A DNA stretch of 64,000 nucleotides from MED-G17 sp963991985 (GTDB lineage: Bacteria; Bacteroidota; Bacteroidia; NS11-12g; UBA9320): assembly GCA_963991985.1 (NCBI GenBank), contig CAXDRX010000006.1, forward strand, positions 22,357 through 86,356, read 5' to 3'. The position numbers and the translations under genes were made by a program. Shown one piece after another: positions 26,005 through 34,074 of the stretch. Every line of letters starts with the position of its first letter. The first letter of the stretch is position 1. The notes beneath the pieces were generated by a model that saw only the letters and a list, made by a program, of their open reading frames with translations, searched no databases and was not told the DNA's origin.

Positions 26005-26258
26005 TCGAAATTGGTGCAGTAGAAAAATCAATACTGGGTGCCTTACTCTTCCCAGAACCTTTTTCTACATTGGTGGAAGAATGCGAGACTTTTGGCAATC
26101 CAAAATTTTTATGGTCTGTCCTTAAGGAGTTGATTCAGCATGGCTATGTAAAAGCCTTGCATAGGGATTCAAAATTGGAAGAATATGTGAGGGTAGACAA
26201 TCCTAATGGCCAGCTGTTTCGCAGTACAGCCAAAGGTATTTCCATATTGGAGTACTAA
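26001..26258 (+). CDS. Small conserved-looking protein, possible winged helix, function unknown
   Basis: I do not recognise this 85-residue protein with confidence. It is largely helical with a C-terminal beta-like part. The layout (FPEPFSTLVEECETFG, WSVLKELIQHGYVKAL, then EYVRVDNPNGQLFRSTAKGI) resembles a compact winged helix, with a recognition-like helix followed by a hairpin. It starts on the GT2 stop (ATGA at 26001) and its own stop is shared with the unknown gene on the opposite strand (CTAA). A DNA-binding regulator or adaptor for the glycosyltransferase is conceivable but not shown. Confidence 0.65.
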   Translation: MIEIGAVEKSILGALLFPEPFSTLVEECETFGNPKFLWSVLKELIQHGYVKALHRDSKLEEYVRVDNPNGQLFRSTAKGISILEY

Positions 26259-26929
26259 TCGTCATGGTTTAAATGAAATCCCAATCTTTTGGTGGTAGGA
26301 CTGCCTTGTGCTGCATTGAAATGATTCTTTTGTGCTACTGTCATATGTTCTACTTGTTGAATCGGTGGTACTTGTAAGTCAAAATCTAGGGAGTACAGCA
26401 TACTTTGCTCAATAACTTTTTCAATGTTGATTGGATCTAAAACATCTTTGGTAAGATTTTTAAACAAAAAATTCAACTGCCTTACTCCTTCGACATAAAA
26501 ATGATTTTCGATATTTACGAAAAGTCTACCAATGATAAAACCCAAATCATTCGAACGGTTATACTTGAGACTATCGCTTAAAAAGTTATAAATATGAATC
26601 ATACCAAAATATCCTCTGTCTTGGTTTTCTTTTACATAGTCCAATTGGTTTACAGCATGTTTATCATGAAAGGAAAAAACATTGGTATGCATCTGAAAAA
26701 CAAGAGTATCCCCAGAAAATTTTAAAGAAAACTCAAAATCACTATGATCCGCAAATTCAATTTCAACGTTTTTGTCCTTTTTGAGGACTTCAGGGGCCAA
26801 TTCTTCGGCAATTTCCTTTGCTTTTTCTTTAAAGTTTTGGAAATGAGCCAAGGTGTTTCTAAAAACTTTTTGTTTTAGGGTGGCTTTGGTATTTAAACCA
26901 TACAGGATGTCACGCATATCGTTTTTCAT
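26255..26929 (-). CDS. Unknown 224-residue protein
   Basis: No family is recognised with confidence. The product is soluble, charged, and has no signal peptide or membrane helix. It begins MKNDMRDILYGLNTKAT. It contains a mixed alpha/beta middle (EIEFADHSDFEFSLKFSGD, then LVFQMHTNVFSFHDKHAVNQ) and an aromatic-rich region FIIGRLFVNIENHFYVEGVR. It is divergent from gltA with 78 bases between starts. It converges on the 85-residue gene with a 4-base shared stop. Codon use looks like that of the neighbours. Confidence 0.72.
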   Translation of the reverse strand: MKNDMRDILYGLNTKATLKQKVFRNTLAHFQNFKEKAKEIAEELAPEVLKKDKNVEIEFADHSDFEFSLKFSGDTLVFQMHTNVFSFHDKHAVNQLDYVKENQDRGYFGMIHIYNFLSDSLKYNRSNDLGFIIGRLFVNIENHFYVEGVRQLNFLFKNLTKDVLDPINIEKVIEQSMLYSLDFDLQVPPIQQVEHMTVAQKNHFNAAQGSPTTKRLGFHLNHDD

Positions 26930-27007
26930 TATTTTTATAAATTTTAATTATGACAATTCAATTTTAATTTAGGGAACATTTCTTAATTTCCCCACGAATT
27001 TAATTTT

Positions 27008-28312
27008 ATGTCTATCGAACAAAGAAATAACAATATTGCCACATTGAGTATTGGCGAGGAAAAATTTGAAATTCCCTATGTCAAAGGAAGTGAAGAAGAA
27101 ATAGGATTAGACATTAGTAAATTGCGTGGTCAGTCGGGAGCCATTACCTTAGACATTGGATTTAAGAACACTGGTTCGACCACAAGTTCCATCACTTTTT
27201 TGGATGGCGAAAATGGAATTTTAAGACATAGAGGATACGCCATCGAAGACCTAACAGAAAAGTGTTCCTTTTTGGAAGTAGCCTATCTTCTGATTTATGG
27301 AGATTTACCCGATCAAAAGGAGTTTGAAAGATTTGATACAGAAATTAGGCGACATACCTTGGTTCATGAAGACATCCAAAAAATTTTTAATGCTTATCCT
27401 ACGGGTTCACATCCCATGGGACAAATCACCACCTTGGTTTCAAGTTTGTCATCTTTTTACCCACAATCTTTGAATCCAAATCGTTCCGAAGACGAAATTA
27501 ACATGACCATCATTCGGTTGTTGGCAAAAATGATTACGCTCGCTTCAATGATTTACAAAAAATCCATAGGACATCCCATTGTTTATCCAAACAATAACTT
27601 GGATTATGTAAGCAACTTTTTGAATATGACCTTCAAAAAAGTTTCCGAGCCCTACGAAATAGATCCGATCATTGTAGACACCCTAAACAAATTGCTCATT
27701 CTTCATGCAGACCACGAACAAAATTGTTCCACCAGCACCGTGAGAATGGTGGGCAGTTCCCAAGCCAATTTGTATGCTTCCATTTCTGCAGGTGTTGTAG
27801 CCCTGTGGGGTCCATTGCACGGGGGTGCCAACCAAAAAGTAATAGAAATGCTAGAAGCCATAAAGGAAGATGGTGGAAATGTTCAGAAATATATCAGCAA
27901 AGCAAAAGACAAAAATGATCCGTTCCGATTGATGGGTTTTGGTCATAGAGTCTATAAAAATTATGACCCAAGGGCCAAGATCATCAAATCAAATTGCGAC
28001 CAAATTTTGGAAAAACTCGGTATAAATGATCCTGTCTTAGATATTGCCAAGAAATTAGAAAAAGCTGCCTTAGAAGATTCTTACTTTATAGACAGAAAGC
28101 TCTTCCCAAATATTGACTTTTACTCGGGAATTATCTACCGGGCCATTGGTTTCCCTTTGGATATGTTTACCGTGCTTTTTGCTTTGGGTAGGCTTCCCGG
28201 ATGGATTGCTCAATGGAAGGAAATGCAATCTCAAAACCAGCCTATTAGTCGCCCAAGACAAATTTATACAGGGCCAAAAAAACGGTCTTTTGTAGAAATG
28301 TCAGCGAGATAA
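27008..28312 (+). CDS. gltA: Citrate synthase
   Basis: Citrate synthase condenses oxaloacetate and acetyl-CoA as the first step of the TCA cycle. The 434-residue product is of the type II-like, hexameric length. It has the catalytic His region LLILHADHEQNCSTST, a second His in WGPLHGGANQKV, GFGHRVYKNYDPRA, and the catalytic Asp in FPNIDFYSGIIYRAIGFP. The N-terminal extension (about 50 residues, beta-rich) is typical of this class. It overlaps the end of murI by 12 bases. Confidence 0.97.
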   Translation: MSIEQRNNNIATLSIGEEKFEIPYVKGSEEEIGLDISKLRGQSGAITLDIGFKNTGSTTSSITFLDGENGILRHRGYAIEDLTEKCSFLEVAYLLIYGDLPDQKEFERFDTEIRRHTLVHEDIQKIFNAYPTGSHPMGQITTLVSSLSSFYPQSLNPNRSEDEINMTIIRLLAKMITLASMIYKKSIGHPIVYPNNNLDYVSNFLNMTFKKVSEPYEIDPIIVDTLNKLLILHADHEQNCSTSTVRMVGSSQANLYASISAGVVALWGPLHGGANQKVIEMLEAIKEDGGNVQKYISKAKDKNDPFRLMGFGHRVYKNYDPRAKIIKSNCDQILEKLGINDPVLDIAKKLEKAALEDSYFIDRKLFPNIDFYSGIIYRAIGFPLDMFTVLFALGRLPGWIAQWKEMQSQNQPISRPRQIYTGPKKRSFVEMSAR

Positions 28313-29119
28313 TTTTTCCGCAATTGTTACTTTTTCTAAATCAACTTCATGTCCAAAAAATAGTTTTGATTGGGCAATAAGAAAATCTGTCTTGTCTGTG
28401 CAAAAAAACTGATCTCTTTTTGTCTTTTCCTCCATGGGTTTTAATTTTAAGCTTTTTTGGAGATAACCAGCAACAATACTTGGAATATTCAAAACCTCGC
28501 AATTCGCTCCTAAAAGATGCTTAAATTCTTTCTCTAAAAGTGGGTAGTGGGTGCATCCCAAAATGCAGTATTCAAAATTTTTATTTTCCACAACCTTTAA
28601 ATAATGGCCCACCAAGTCCATAGAAATAGAAGTGTTGGACAAACCATCTTCGACCAGTGGTGCCAGCAATGGGGTTTCCAAAGCAAATAAATCAACATTC
28701 TTTGGCATTTTTTTTTGATAGACTCCACTTCGAATGGTCTTTCTAGTCCCTACCAACAAAGCTCGAGTAGTAATTCCTGAATTCAATCGGAAATAAGAAA
28801 CAATGGGCTCAATGACATCTAGGATAGGAAATGGGTCCCCCATTTTTTTCTTTACTTCATTTAGAACTGTACTTGCACTGTTGCAAGCCACCAATACCGC
28901 ACCTACTTCTTTTTGAATGAAAAAATCAATAACACGGGATGTTAAGCGGATCAAAATTTCCTCGCTCTTATCTCCGTAAGGCATGTGTAGGGAATCCCCA
29001 AAATAAACGATTGGGTGGCCTGGCAGAAGTGACTTCACGGCACTTGCAATGGCAAGTCCGCCAGCTCCTGAATCAAAAATTCCTATTGGTTTTTGAATGG
29101 ATTTTGAGCGATTATTCAA
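28301..29119 (-). CDS. murI: Glutamate racemase
   Basis: MurI makes D-glutamate for peptidoglycan. The 272-residue protein has IGIFDSGAGGLAI with the catalytic-site Asp and Ser, YFGDSLHMPYGDKS, the first catalytic cysteine in ACNSAS near residue 80, and the second in ILGCTHYPLLEKEF near 195. All motifs are present. It starts within the last bases of the upstream OmpH gene (8-base overlap), linking wall synthesis with the two periplasmic chaperones. Confidence 0.96.
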   Translation of the reverse strand: MNNRSKSIQKPIGIFDSGAGGLAIASAVKSLLPGHPIVYFGDSLHMPYGDKSEEILIRLTSRVIDFFIQKEVGAVLVACNSASTVLNEVKKKMGDPFPILDVIEPIVSYFRLNSGITTRALLVGTRKTIRSGVYQKKMPKNVDLFALETPLLAPLVEDGLSNTSISMDLVGHYLKVVENKNFEYCILGCTHYPLLEKEFKHLLGANCEVLNIPSIVAGYLQKSLKLKPMEEKTKRDQFFCTDKTDFLIAQSKLFFGHEVDLEKVTIAEKLSR

Positions 29120-29618
29120 TGCCCAATTTTTGCTTTACTGCAAGCATTATGTCATCTTTGGGGGCAGAGTAAATAATGCCTGAACCTTCGGAGGTATCCA
29201 CCACATAATCATAGCCTTTTTCTTTCGCAACAGCAATGATTGCCTCTTTTGACTTGTCAATAATTGGCGTCATTTTTTCCTGACGTTGCTGCATCAAATC
29301 ATTTTGAGCATTTTGCTGCAGTTCCTGGTATCTTCCATACATATCCTCCAATTGTTTTTGCTTAATTTCCAATACAGATTTTGGTGAACTGGTATCTTGT
29401 TGCAAAGCAATTTGCATTTTTTGCATCTCGCTTTCCATTTGTTTTAAACTTTCTTGATATTTTGTTTGAAGAGCTACCATTTCTTCTTGAATTAATTTTA
29501 GGTCAGGGATTTGCTCCAACAGCTTGGTTGAATTGATGTTGGCAATCTTAGACTGTCCATTGGATGCAATAGCAGTAGCTATAAAAAAAAGGACAATTAG
29601 GTTTCGTGAAATTTTCAT
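29112..29618 (-). CDS. OmpH/Skp-family periplasmic chaperone (second copy)
   Basis: Skp-like chaperones keep outer-membrane proteins soluble in the periplasm. The ATG at 29618 gives a signal peptide (KISRNLIVLFFIATAIASNG, cleavage near SNGQ) and then KIANINSTKLLEQIPDLKL, the usual 'VDxxxLLxxIPE' start. A long coiled coil runs from about residue 40 to 120 (Q/K/E-rich), and the end, YDYVVDTSEGSGIIYS, is the typical C-terminal strand. The mature length (about 145) is normal. It is tandem with the copy at 29652. Confidence 0.9.
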   Translation of the reverse strand: MKISRNLIVLFFIATAIASNGQSKIANINSTKLLEQIPDLKLIQEEMVALQTKYQESLKQMESEMQKMQIALQQDTSSPKSVLEIKQKQLEDMYGRYQELQQNAQNDLMQQRQEKMTPIIDKSKEAIIAVAKEKGYDYVVDTSEGSGIIYSAPKDDIMLAVKQKLGIE

Positions 29619-29651
29619 AATGATTTGCAAAAATAAATATAAACTGTAAAT

Positions 29652-30233
29652 CTACCTTAGATCGGGAGGCAAATTGGCGTCCCCGTTATTTGTTTCTCCT
29701 TGCTTTCCCTTTGTACTGGATGGTACCACTCCCAATTCATCCAATACTTCATCACTTTTATCAAATTTTGCATTGGTATAAAGCATACTCATTTGTCCTC
29801 CTTTGTCGAAAATAAAGTCTAAGGCATTGTCTTTGGCCACTTTTTGTATCGCGGTATAAATTTTGTCTTGAATTGGTTTAATCCTCTTTTCTTTTTCTTT
29901 AAATAATTCTCCTTCGAAACCAAAAATTTTGTTTTGATAGCTTTTGGTTTCCCTTTCCTTTGAAATGATTTGTTCTTCTCTTTTCTTTCTGTCGCTTGCC
30001 GTCAAAAGTGGTTTTTCGACTTGATAAGTTTTGTACATCTTCTCTATTTCCATGTATTTTGCTTCCACCTCTTTTTGCCATTGATCTGACATTTGATCAA
30101 TTTCTTTTTGTGCCGAACGGTATTCTGGGATTTGATTTAATAAGTAGTCGGTATCCACAAAGGCAAACCTTTGAGCACTTGCTTGTTCTGCAACAAATAA
30201 AGTTAGGAAGAATGTTAAAAATAGATTTTTCAT
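29652..30233 (-). CDS. OmpH/Skp-family periplasmic chaperone (first copy)
   Basis: The 193-residue product has a signal peptide (MKNLFLTFFLTLFVAEQASA), then QRFAFVDTDYLLNQIPEYR. A coiled coil is rich in K/E/Q (about residues 45-135), then LDFIFDKGGQMSMLYTNAK. It is longer than its neighbour because of a Gly/Asn/Asp-rich tail (about 25 residues). The two genes are 33 bases apart and are followed by murI. They are probably paralogues from tandem duplication. bamA is not in the window. Confidence 0.9.
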   Translation of the reverse strand: MKNLFLTFFLTLFVAEQASAQRFAFVDTDYLLNQIPEYRSAQKEIDQMSDQWQKEVEAKYMEIEKMYKTYQVEKPLLTASDRKKREEQIISKERETKSYQNKIFGFEGELFKEKEKRIKPIQDKIYTAIQKVAKDNALDFIFDKGGQMSMLYTNAKFDKSDEVLDELGVVPSSTKGKQGETNNGDANLPPDLR

Positions 30234-30294
30234 ATTTTATTGTTTTCAAATATCATACCTTTTTTTTGAAGCTTAATTTTGTTGTTATAGGGTT

Positions 30295-31272
30295 TTGAAT
30301 GTTTTAGAAGAAAATATATTTCTAGCAAGCAAAGAATCATTTGAATCTCTTGCATTGCAACTTTTTGATTACCAATCCAAACACAATAAAATTTATAAAA
30401 AGTACCTAGACCACTTAGCCATTGACCCGAAAACCATAAAGTTGGTGGCAGATATCCCTTTACTTCCGATAGAATTTTTTAAATCTTTTGAAATAAAAAC
30501 GGAAAACTTTTCACCAGAGTTAACTTTCTTGAGCAGTGGAACAAATGATATAGGTAGAAGCAAACACTTTGTAAAAAATGGAGGATTGTACGAAAAGAGC
30601 TTTTTGACTTGTTATGCACATTTTTTTGGACAAATAAGAGATACTTTGGTGATCGCTTTCTTGCCCAACTATCTGGAACAGGGCAACAGTTCGTTGGTAT
30701 ACATGACCAAAGAACTCATTAAAAGAAGCCAAAACAAAAACTCTGGTTTTTATGATTATAAAGAAAAAAATTGGTCGACCGTCATTCATGAGACTTCCAA
30801 AGAACAAAAAATTGTGATTTTGGGTGTAAGTTATGCTCTTTTGGATTTGGCAGAAAAATTTCCAATAAAATTACCTGAAAACACCATTTTGATGGAGACC
30901 GGTGGGATGAAGGGGAAACGAAAGGAAATGGTTAGAGAAGAAATGCATCAAAAACTTAAAGAAGCATTTGGACTGCAAAGAATATATTCCGAATATGGCA
31001 TGACGGAAATTCTCTCCCAGGCATATTCCTTCGGCAACGGCTTGTTCTCTTGTCCACCTTGGATGAAAGTAGTATGCAAAAATATTTACGATCCTTTGGG
31101 GGAGAATACGAATAAAAAGGGAAGATTAGGCATTATTGATTTGGCCAATGTGCACTCTTGTTGCTTTCTTCAGACCAACGACCTTGGGATCATTTACCCA
31201 AACGGTATGTTTGAAGTCTTGGGCAGAACTGACCATAGTGACCTTAGAGGTTGTAATTTGATGTATACCTGA
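30295..31272 (+). CDS. LuxE-like acyl-protein synthetase/acyl-activating enzyme
   Basis: This 325-residue protein belongs to the LuxE/acyl-protein synthase branch of the ANL superfamily. Landmarks are the phosphate-binding-like SSGTNDIGRSKH near residue 80, LMETGGMKGKRKEM near 200, YSEYGMTEILSQAYS near 235, and a late NDLGIIYPNGMFEVLGR. LuxE activates a fatty acid as acyl-AMP and passes it to a partner reductase. No LuxC-like reductase or lux genes are nearby, so the partner is unknown. It starts with TTG at 30295 and converges tightly on recN (1 base between stops). Confidence 0.85.
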   Translation: MNVLEENIFLASKESFESLALQLFDYQSKHNKIYKKYLDHLAIDPKTIKLVADIPLLPIEFFKSFEIKTENFSPELTFLSSGTNDIGRSKHFVKNGGLYEKSFLTCYAHFFGQIRDTLVIAFLPNYLEQGNSSLVYMTKELIKRSQNKNSGFYDYKEKNWSTVIHETSKEQKIVILGVSYALLDLAEKFPIKLPENTILMETGGMKGKRKEMVREEMHQKLKEAFGLQRIYSEYGMTEILSQAYSFGNGLFSCPPWMKVVCKNIYDPLGENTNKKGRLGIIDLANVHSCCFLQTNDLGIIYPNGMFEVLGRTDHSDLRGCNLMYT

Positions 31273-31273
31273 T

Positions 31274-32920
31274 TTATTCTTTTCTCAATTCTTGTGCTTT
31301 GGCAATTGAAGTTGGCGTAATCTTCTCCCCGCTTAGCATTTCAGCCAAAACTTGGATTCTTTGGTTTTCATCCAGCTTATTGATGGTTGAATAAGTAGTT
31401 GAATTTTTGGCATATTTCGATACAAAAAAGTGCTCATCTGCTTTTCCAGCGACTTGCGGAAGATGTGTAATGGAGATGATTTGATGTTTTTTACCAAGAA
31501 TTTCCATCATCATGGCCATTTTGTTTGCAATTTCTCCACCAACTCCCGAATCTATTTCATCAAATATTAGGGTGGGAAGTTTTTTATATTGAGCAAGCTT
31601 GGATTTTAGTACCAACATCAATCGACTCCATTCTCCCCCAGAAGCAACATTTTTTATACTCTGCAGGCCTTGCCCTTTATTGGCAGAAAATAGGAATTGT
31701 ATCTGATTTATTCCATTCGGTAAAAACGCTTCAACTTTACTTAGTTCAATTTTCAAAATTGTATCAGGCATGCCTAATTTTTTGAGCTCTTCAGCTACAT
31801 ATTCTTCCAATATGGGTATTGCATTTTTTCGGTTATTATTCAAAATATCCGCCAAATTCCCCATTTGTCCTTCCAACGCTTTGATTCTATTTTGAAGTGT
31901 GTTTATGTCTTCTTCTCCCAAATGATTTTTTTCCACGATGGACGAAATTTCTTCCCACTTATCAATCAGCTCGGCAGAATTTCTAACTTGATGTTTCCTG
32001 AGCAATCCATTGAATGTGTCAAAGCGTTCGGTAAGTTCATGCTGAGATTCTATTAGGCTTACCGAATCAAAAATGTCTTGATAAGTATATTTCAAGTCAT
32101 TCAGTTCATTCAATACCTGAGCCAAGCGTTGGTTGGCCATTCTCAAATCCTCAGAACTATCAATTTTTTCCAATGCATGCAAAATCGGTCCTAGTAAGGA
32201 AGAGATTCCATAAGCTTCGTGTTCAACAGCATTTTTGAATGCAGAAATTTGATTTTGGAGAATTTCTTTCTTTTCGAATTGTTTGATTGACTCCTCTAAA
32301 TGATCATCGGCTGCGCTGGGTCGAAAATGTTCCAATTCCTCCAATAAAAAACTATGGTAAGAAAATTCTTTTTGCAATTCAATTTGTCTTTTTCGTTTTT
32401 CATCCAACTCCCCTTGCAATGCTTTTCTTTGACCGTATTTTTTTGAGTATTCTTTTTGGTTTTTTTGATTTTCAGCTATTTCATCCAAAAAAGCAAGTTG
32501 TTCGGCTGCATTTGACAATACACCGTTTTGATTTTGTGAATGAATATCTACCAACAGGGCACCCAATTCTTTCAATACTTGCAATGAAGCTGGAGTATCG
32601 TTTAAAAAAGCCCGGGATTTACCATTGGAATAAAGTTCCCGGCGTAAGATGCTATTTTGATCAAATTCTAAATCGTTTTTTTCAAAAAACTCAAAAACAT
32701 CATGGTGTTTCAAGTCAACTTCCAATTCCAGAATACATTTGTTTGCTCCTGCTCTTATGGTTTTCGAATCGGCCCTATGCCCAAACACCAATTGCATACA
32801 GTTGAGAAGTATAGATTTTCCAGCCCCTGTCTCTCCAGTAATTACATTAAAATGATTTCCAGGGAAAAAGTGCAAAGATTCAATGAGTGCATAATTCTCT
32901 ATGTATAGGGACTTGATCAC
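31274..32920 (-). CDS. recN: DNA repair protein RecN
   Basis: RecN is an SMC-like ATPase for double-strand break repair. It has Walker A ITGETGAGKSILLNCM near residue 28, a long coiled-coil middle (about residues 150-370), the signature region NVASGGEWSRLMLVLKS near 425, Walker B LIFDEIDSGVGGE near 450 and ITHLPQVAGKAD near 480. The 548-residue length is normal. It starts with GTG at 32920 behind a TAnnTTTG element and is divergent from surE. Confidence 0.97.
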   Translation of the reverse strand: MIKSLYIENYALIESLHFFPGNHFNVITGETGAGKSILLNCMQLVFGHRADSKTIRAGANKCILELEVDLKHHDVFEFFEKNDLEFDQNSILRRELYSNGKSRAFLNDTPASLQVLKELGALLVDIHSQNQNGVLSNAAEQLAFLDEIAENQKNQKEYSKKYGQRKALQGELDEKRKRQIELQKEFSYHSFLLEELEHFRPSAADDHLEESIKQFEKKEILQNQISAFKNAVEHEAYGISSLLGPILHALEKIDSSEDLRMANQRLAQVLNELNDLKYTYQDIFDSVSLIESQHELTERFDTFNGLLRKHQVRNSAELIDKWEEISSIVEKNHLGEEDINTLQNRIKALEGQMGNLADILNNNRKNAIPILEEYVAEELKKLGMPDTILKIELSKVEAFLPNGINQIQFLFSANKGQGLQSIKNVASGGEWSRLMLVLKSKLAQYKKLPTLIFDEIDSGVGGEIANKMAMMMEILGKKHQIISITHLPQVAGKADEHFFVSKYAKNSTTYSTINKLDENQRIQVLAEMLSGEKITPTSIAKAQELRKE

Positions 32921-32928
32921 TATATGAA

Positions 32929-32936
32929 CAAATTTA
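32929..32936 (-). promoter_or_regulatory. -7 promoter element for recN
   Basis: On the minus strand this reads TAAATTTG, an exact TAnnTTTG match, 8 bases before the recN GTG. No TTG element is at the expected distance, so only the -7 half is supported. Confidence 0.5.
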
Positions 32937-32962
32937 AATCATTAAAAAAGTATGAGAAAGAT

Positions 32963-32997
32963 TTTGTTTCAATCCAAGACTGAAATGTGTAAGTTTG
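32963..32997 (+). promoter_or_regulatory. Promoter for surE
   Basis: TTTG at 32963-32966 and TAAGTTTG at 32990-32997 are separated by 23 bases, at the upper end of the Bacteroidota range. The -7 box ends only 4 bases before the surE ATG at 33002, so the mRNA would be leaderless or nearly so. Confidence 0.6.
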
Positions 32998-33001
32998 AGC
33001 C

Positions 33002-33778
33002 ATGTCAAATGAGAGACCGCTCATACTGATCAGCAACGACGATGGAATTACCGCGCCTGGAATAAAAGCACTTGTAGAAACGATGAAACCATTGGGAGAT
33101 CTTGTGGTCATTGCTCCAGATAGTCCGCAATCTGGGATGGGGCACGCGATAACCATTACTCGGCCGTTGCGATTGCATAAATCCGATGTTTTTGGCAAGG
33201 ATGTTTTGGCTTTTCAGTGCTCAGGAACACCCGCAGATTGCGTAAAACTGGCCTTGGATAAAGTTGTCGATAGAAAACCCCAATTACTGGTTTCGGGAAT
33301 CAATCATGGATCTAATGCGTCCATCAATGTCCTTTATTCCGGGACCATGTCAGCGGCAGTTGAAGGCGCCATTGACGGTTTAAATGCTATTGGTTTTTCT
33401 CTTTGTGACTATAGCTTCGAAGCAGACTTTGAAGCGAGCAAGGCCTATGTCAGGAAGATTGCAAAGAATGTTTTGTTGCATGGCCTTCCAAAAGATACAT
33501 TGTTGAATGTGAATGTTCCCAATGTTCAGAAAAAAGACATCAAAGGAATTAAAATTTGCCGTCAAGCAAGGGCAAAATGGGTAGAAGAATTCGATGAAAG
33601 AAGAGACCCTAACGGAAGAAAATATTTTTGGCTTACAGGTCAATTTTCATTGCTTGACCACGATGAAAAAACAGATGAATGGTCTTTAAAAAATGACTAC
33701 ATATCTGTTGTACCTGTGCAGTTTGATCTCACTGCCTACAATGCTTTGAAGACGCTAGAATCATGGGATTGGACATGA
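33002..33778 (+). CDS. surE: 5'/3'-nucleotidase SurE
   Basis: SurE is a metal-dependent survival-type nucleotidase. The 258-residue product has the metal-binding ISNDDGITAPGI near residue 9 and ALAPDSPQSGMGHAIT-like VIAPDSPQSGMGHA near 38. SGTPADCVKLAL (the CSGTPADCV region) and the second metal ligand in VSGINHGSNASINVLYSGTM near 97 are also present. All motifs are present. It is first of a four-gene run with a small membrane protein, lpxB and a lipoprotein. Confidence 0.97.
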   Translation: MSNERPLILISNDDGITAPGIKALVETMKPLGDLVVIAPDSPQSGMGHAITITRPLRLHKSDVFGKDVLAFQCSGTPADCVKLALDKVVDRKPQLLVSGINHGSNASINVLYSGTMSAAVEGAIDGLNAIGFSLCDYSFEADFEASKAYVRKIAKNVLLHGLPKDTLLNVNVPNVQKKDIKGIKICRQARAKWVEEFDERRDPNGRKYFWLTGQFSLLDHDEKTDEWSLKNDYISVVPVQFDLTAYNALKTLESWDWT

Positions 33779-34074
33779 AAGGAAGAAGAAAAAAAATAGC
33801 CTTGGGTTTTATCACTGGCATCCTTAGCCCATTCCTTCTTTTTTTGATTTTGTATTTGAACTCAGATGTCGATACCCATTTTTATACCTATGTCAGCAAA
33901 ACCATCAGCACATTGTATTTTTTACCCCTTATGAAGTTGGCGTTGCTTATCAACTTGGCACCCTTTATGGTCGCGATGTATCTCAATAGATTGTTGTTTG
34001 CGCGGGGGATATTGATGTCAACTTTTCTATATGCTCTACTTTTTATTTTGAAGTATTTCAGTAATGGATTATGA
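33775..34074 (+). CDS. Small membrane protein between surE and lpxB
   Basis: The 99-residue product (ATG at 33775 on the surE stop, ATGA) has three predicted hydrophobic segments: about residues 11-28 (GFITGILSPFLLFLILYL), 48-68 (LPLMKLALLINLAPFMVAMY) and 75-92. Between them is a short polar loop. A basic MKGRRKK start suggests the N-terminus stays in the cytoplasm. It overlaps the lpxB start by 4 bases (ATGA at 34071). The family name is not known to me. Translational coupling to lpxB suggests a lipid A or envelope role, as an inference. Confidence 0.8.
   Translation: MKGRRKKIALGFITGILSPFLLFLILYLNSDVDTHFYTYVSKTISTLYFLPLMKLALLINLAPFMVAMYLNRLLFARGILMSTFLYALLFILKYFSNGL

Noticed and set aside
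32287..32805. A 172-codon plus-strand open frame
   Set aside because: It lies antisense to recN, with no recognisable domain.
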